Shown here: positions 5,366 through 6,834 of the stretch, piece by piece
Position numbering within the stretch: position 1 is the stretch's first letter
Layout: each line of letters starts with the position of its first letter
Assembly: GCA_049582065.1 (NCBI GenBank)
Contig: JBAUTF010000399.1
Location: 1-6,834, forward strand
Reading direction: 5' to 3'
DNA length: 6,834 nucleotides
From: DATKSS01 sp049582065
Lineage (GTDB): Bacteria > Chloroflexota > Dormibacteria > Dormibacterales > Dormibacteraceae
Made by a program: the position numbers and the translations under genes
The notes under the pieces: generated by a model
Seen by the model: the letters and a program-made list of their open reading frames with translations, nothing else
What the model was told of the DNA's origin: nothing
Databases searched by the model: none

Positions 5366-6229
5366 ATGACAACGGAGAAGATCTCCTTTACCAAAGAAAA
5401 AGAAACGATGCTCATGACCTTGAGCAGTCGAGCTCTCCAGAGCCAATGGGAGCATCCCATCTTGCGTGATCCCTGGGCGGAAGACGCGATGCGGCATATC
5501 GATTACGACATGAGCAAGACCCTCAAGGGAGTGAGCTCTTGGGGCATGTGGAAGGAGATCGGATGCACCATCGTCGCTACGCGCGCCGCGACCTTTGATC
5601 TGCTCACGACACGGTATCTGGCCGATCACCCGGATGCGACCGTGCTGCACCTGGGCTGCGGCATGGACAGCCGCGTGTTCCGGATCGATCCGCCTGCCAG
5701 TGTCCAGTGGTTCGACGTGGATTACCCCGATGTGATCGCCCTGCGCCGCCAGCTCTTCCCCGAACGGGACGGCGCCTATCACCTGCTTGGTGCGCCGCTC
5801 TCGGATTTGCGCTGGTTGGAGGAGGTGCCACGGGACCGGCCTGGCCTCATTATCGCCGAGGGGGTGCTGCACTACCTGAGCGAAACGGAAGTGAAAGCAC
5901 TCCTCAATGCGGTGGTCGCTCACTTCACCAGCGGTCAGCTGATCTTCGATATCTGCAATCCGTTTATTGTGAAACGAACGGGCTCGAACGTCGGGGGCAC
6001 GGGTGCCACCTACAAGTGGGGCCTGGATGATCCCCAGGATATCAAGCTGCTTGAGCCAAAGCTGGAACTGATCAAGGAATTCAGACCAAGCGAACTGGTC
6101 GCGTTTTCCCGATTCCCGTTCTGGTGGCGGGTTCTTTACCACGTCCAAGAGGTCAACCGCACGCTGCGGAGGATGGAACGCACCATCGTGTACCGATTTG
6201 AGAACGCAAGCTCGCAATCCCGATCCTGA
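5366..6229 (+). CDS. SAM-dependent O-methyltransferase, TcmP/leucine carboxyl methyltransferase-like
   Basis: The 287-residue protein belongs to the LCM/TcmP group (COG3315-like), which transfers a methyl group from S-adenosylmethionine to oxygen of carboxyl or hydroxyl groups, often on polyketides or other small molecules. An N-terminal helical lid (about 5-80, with RALQSQWEHPILRDPWAE) precedes the Rossmann core. Motif I is VLHLGCGMDSRVFRI (93-107). The acidic loop is WFDVDYPDVIALRRQLFPE (115-133). LIIAEGVLHYLSETEVKALL (161-180) is the family's typical post-IV segment. The C-terminal part, with PFWWRVLYHV near 251-260, probably shapes the substrate pocket. No signal peptide is seen. It lies 22 bp after the ABC remnant on the same strand, so it is probably transcribed from the TetR-controlled promoter. 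In-frame codons just upstream (reading VTLVQEATARFWFGNEAHLKEAV) look like a leftover of whatever preceded it originally. The substrate cannot be inferred. Confidence 0.93.
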   Translation: MTTEKISFTKEKETMLMTLSSRALQSQWEHPILRDPWAEDAMRHIDYDMSKTLKGVSSWGMWKEIGCTIVATRAATFDLLTTRYLADHPDATVLHLGCGMDSRVFRIDPPASVQWFDVDYPDVIALRRQLFPERDGAYHLLGAPLSDLRWLEEVPRDRPGLIIAEGVLHYLSETEVKALLNAVVAHFTSGQLIFDICNPFIVKRTGSNVGGTGATYKWGLDDPQDIKLLEPKLELIKEFRPSELVAFSRFPFWWRVLYHVQEVNRTLRRMERTIVYRFENASSQSRS

Positions 6230-6370
6230 GCCGGGTGAAATCGAAAAACGTCCGGCAGGGGAAACATCCAATCACTAACCGCCGAGAAGTGGGAGATCAG
6301 GTTTTCTGCGGCGTACACCGAAGGGTCTTGGCTTGTGCACCACGGGTACGGCGACGGAGATCCGCCCGGT

Positions 6371-6634
6371 TCAGCCTTGCTGTGGTGGCTCGCGTAGAGC
6401 CTCCAACATTTGAGCTGCCGTATCGCTCAGGTCTCGGTGCTCAACGCTGACCGACACGCGAGGATTCACACCCGCCAGCGCTGGAAGGAGGTGATTCAGG
6501 GCCTGCTCGGCCGTTGCTTTGAATTTCCTCCGTCGCGTGGTCTCTTTGATCCAGACTGGCCCGTCGCGGTAATAGCGCTCCACCCCATTACCCACGCGGA
6601 GCGTGACTAGGTAACTGTCGTTTGTGAGCCTCAT
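6371..6634 (-). CDS. Hypothetical small protein, 87 residues
   Basis: I do not recognise the family. The sequence looks like a folded small protein rather than a chance frame. Two strands come first (SYLVTLRVGNGVERYYRDGPVWIKE), then a basic stretch (TTRRRKFKATAEQ), a helix leading into LNHLLPALAGVNP, a strand VSVSVEHRD, and a final helix (DTAAQMLEALREPP). No membrane segment, signal peptide or metal-binding cysteines are present. GGAGG lies 11 nt before the ATG, a little long but usable. It converges with the methyltransferase gene and is separated from it by about 140 bp that holds no gene. Being real is likely but not certain; the role is unknown. Confidence 0.55.
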   Translation of the reverse strand: MRLTNDSYLVTLRVGNGVERYYRDGPVWIKETTRRRKFKATAEQALNHLLPALAGVNPRVSVSVEHRDLSDTAAQMLEALREPPQQG

Positions 6635-6834
6635 TTCTTTGGCTATGCCTCCAATTCTTCAGGTCTTTCACTCGCCGGCTATATGCGCCACCGTCCCGTG
6701 CAGGACCACTCCTTCGCCGCTAGTGAACGTGCGGTTAGCCCTCAGGTTAGGGTTTCGATTTAGACGACTGACTTACCGTCCTGGCCCGTACGACCTCATG
6801 ATTGAAGCCCTCTGAGCACCGGTCAGTTCTATGG
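6635..6834. other. Right-edge noncoding stretch
   Basis: I see no gene here. The only repeat is a pair of GGTTAG units (6733-6738 and 6745-6750) separated by 6 nt. The complement of GGGCTAAC, seen at two other intergenic points, occurs at 6734-6741. Confidence 0.35.

Overview
The window is GC-rich bacterial DNA with loosely packed, functionally unrelated genes on both strands, one complete insertion sequence, at least one truncated gene, and more than 1 kb with no recognisable gene. This fits an accessory or genome-plasticity region of a high-GC, probably soil or environmental bacterium. No phylogenetic marker is present, so I cannot name the phylum. Nothing looks like phage structure, CRISPR, rRNA or tRNA.

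Layout. (1) At the left edge is a lipocalin-like-domain protein gene (+). (2) Positions about 655-2119 hold an IS110-family element of the IS1111 type, oriented on the minus strand. Its DEDD/serine transposase is at 915-2021. A roughly 230-nt noncoding tract follows the transposase gene, where IS1111-type elements encode their guide RNA (seekRNA/bridge RNA). It has 10-bp subterminal inverted repeats and a TCAG at each boundary. (3) On the minus strand, 2400-3097 is a two-gene unit, YdeI/OmpD-associated then DUF1801, coupled by an ATGA overlap. (4) About 3098-4230 holds no gene I can support. (5) On the plus strand, 4254-6229 is a tight cluster: a perfect palindromic operator, a TetR regulator, an ABC ATPase gene cut off after about 90 native codons and overlapping the regulator by ATGA, and a TcmP-like (LCM-family) SAM methyltransferase with a strong ribosome binding site. 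(6) On the minus strand, 6371-6634 is an unrecognised 87-residue small protein.

Most notable. The noncoding tract of the insertion sequence contains short segments identical to the sequences at the element's own boundaries. CAAATAGTC matches the transposase-proximal flank and ATATCAG matches the distal end; each runs into the shared TCAG. Two weaker 5-nt segments are complementary to the opposite sides. This is the pattern expected of a guide RNA whose target and donor guides can be read from the integrated copy. A further 12/13-nt match lies next to the target guide. Removing the element restores an imperfect hairpin with TCAG in its loop, and also an open frame that the element interrupts.

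How the genes work together. TetR plus ABC ATPase is normally the start of a self-repressed exporter operon. Here the transporter part is destroyed and the methyltransferase sits 22 bp after the broken gene, so the TetR-controlled promoter probably now drives the methyltransferase. The YdeI and DUF1801 proteins, usually small cytoplasmic proteins of uncertain role, are probably made together.
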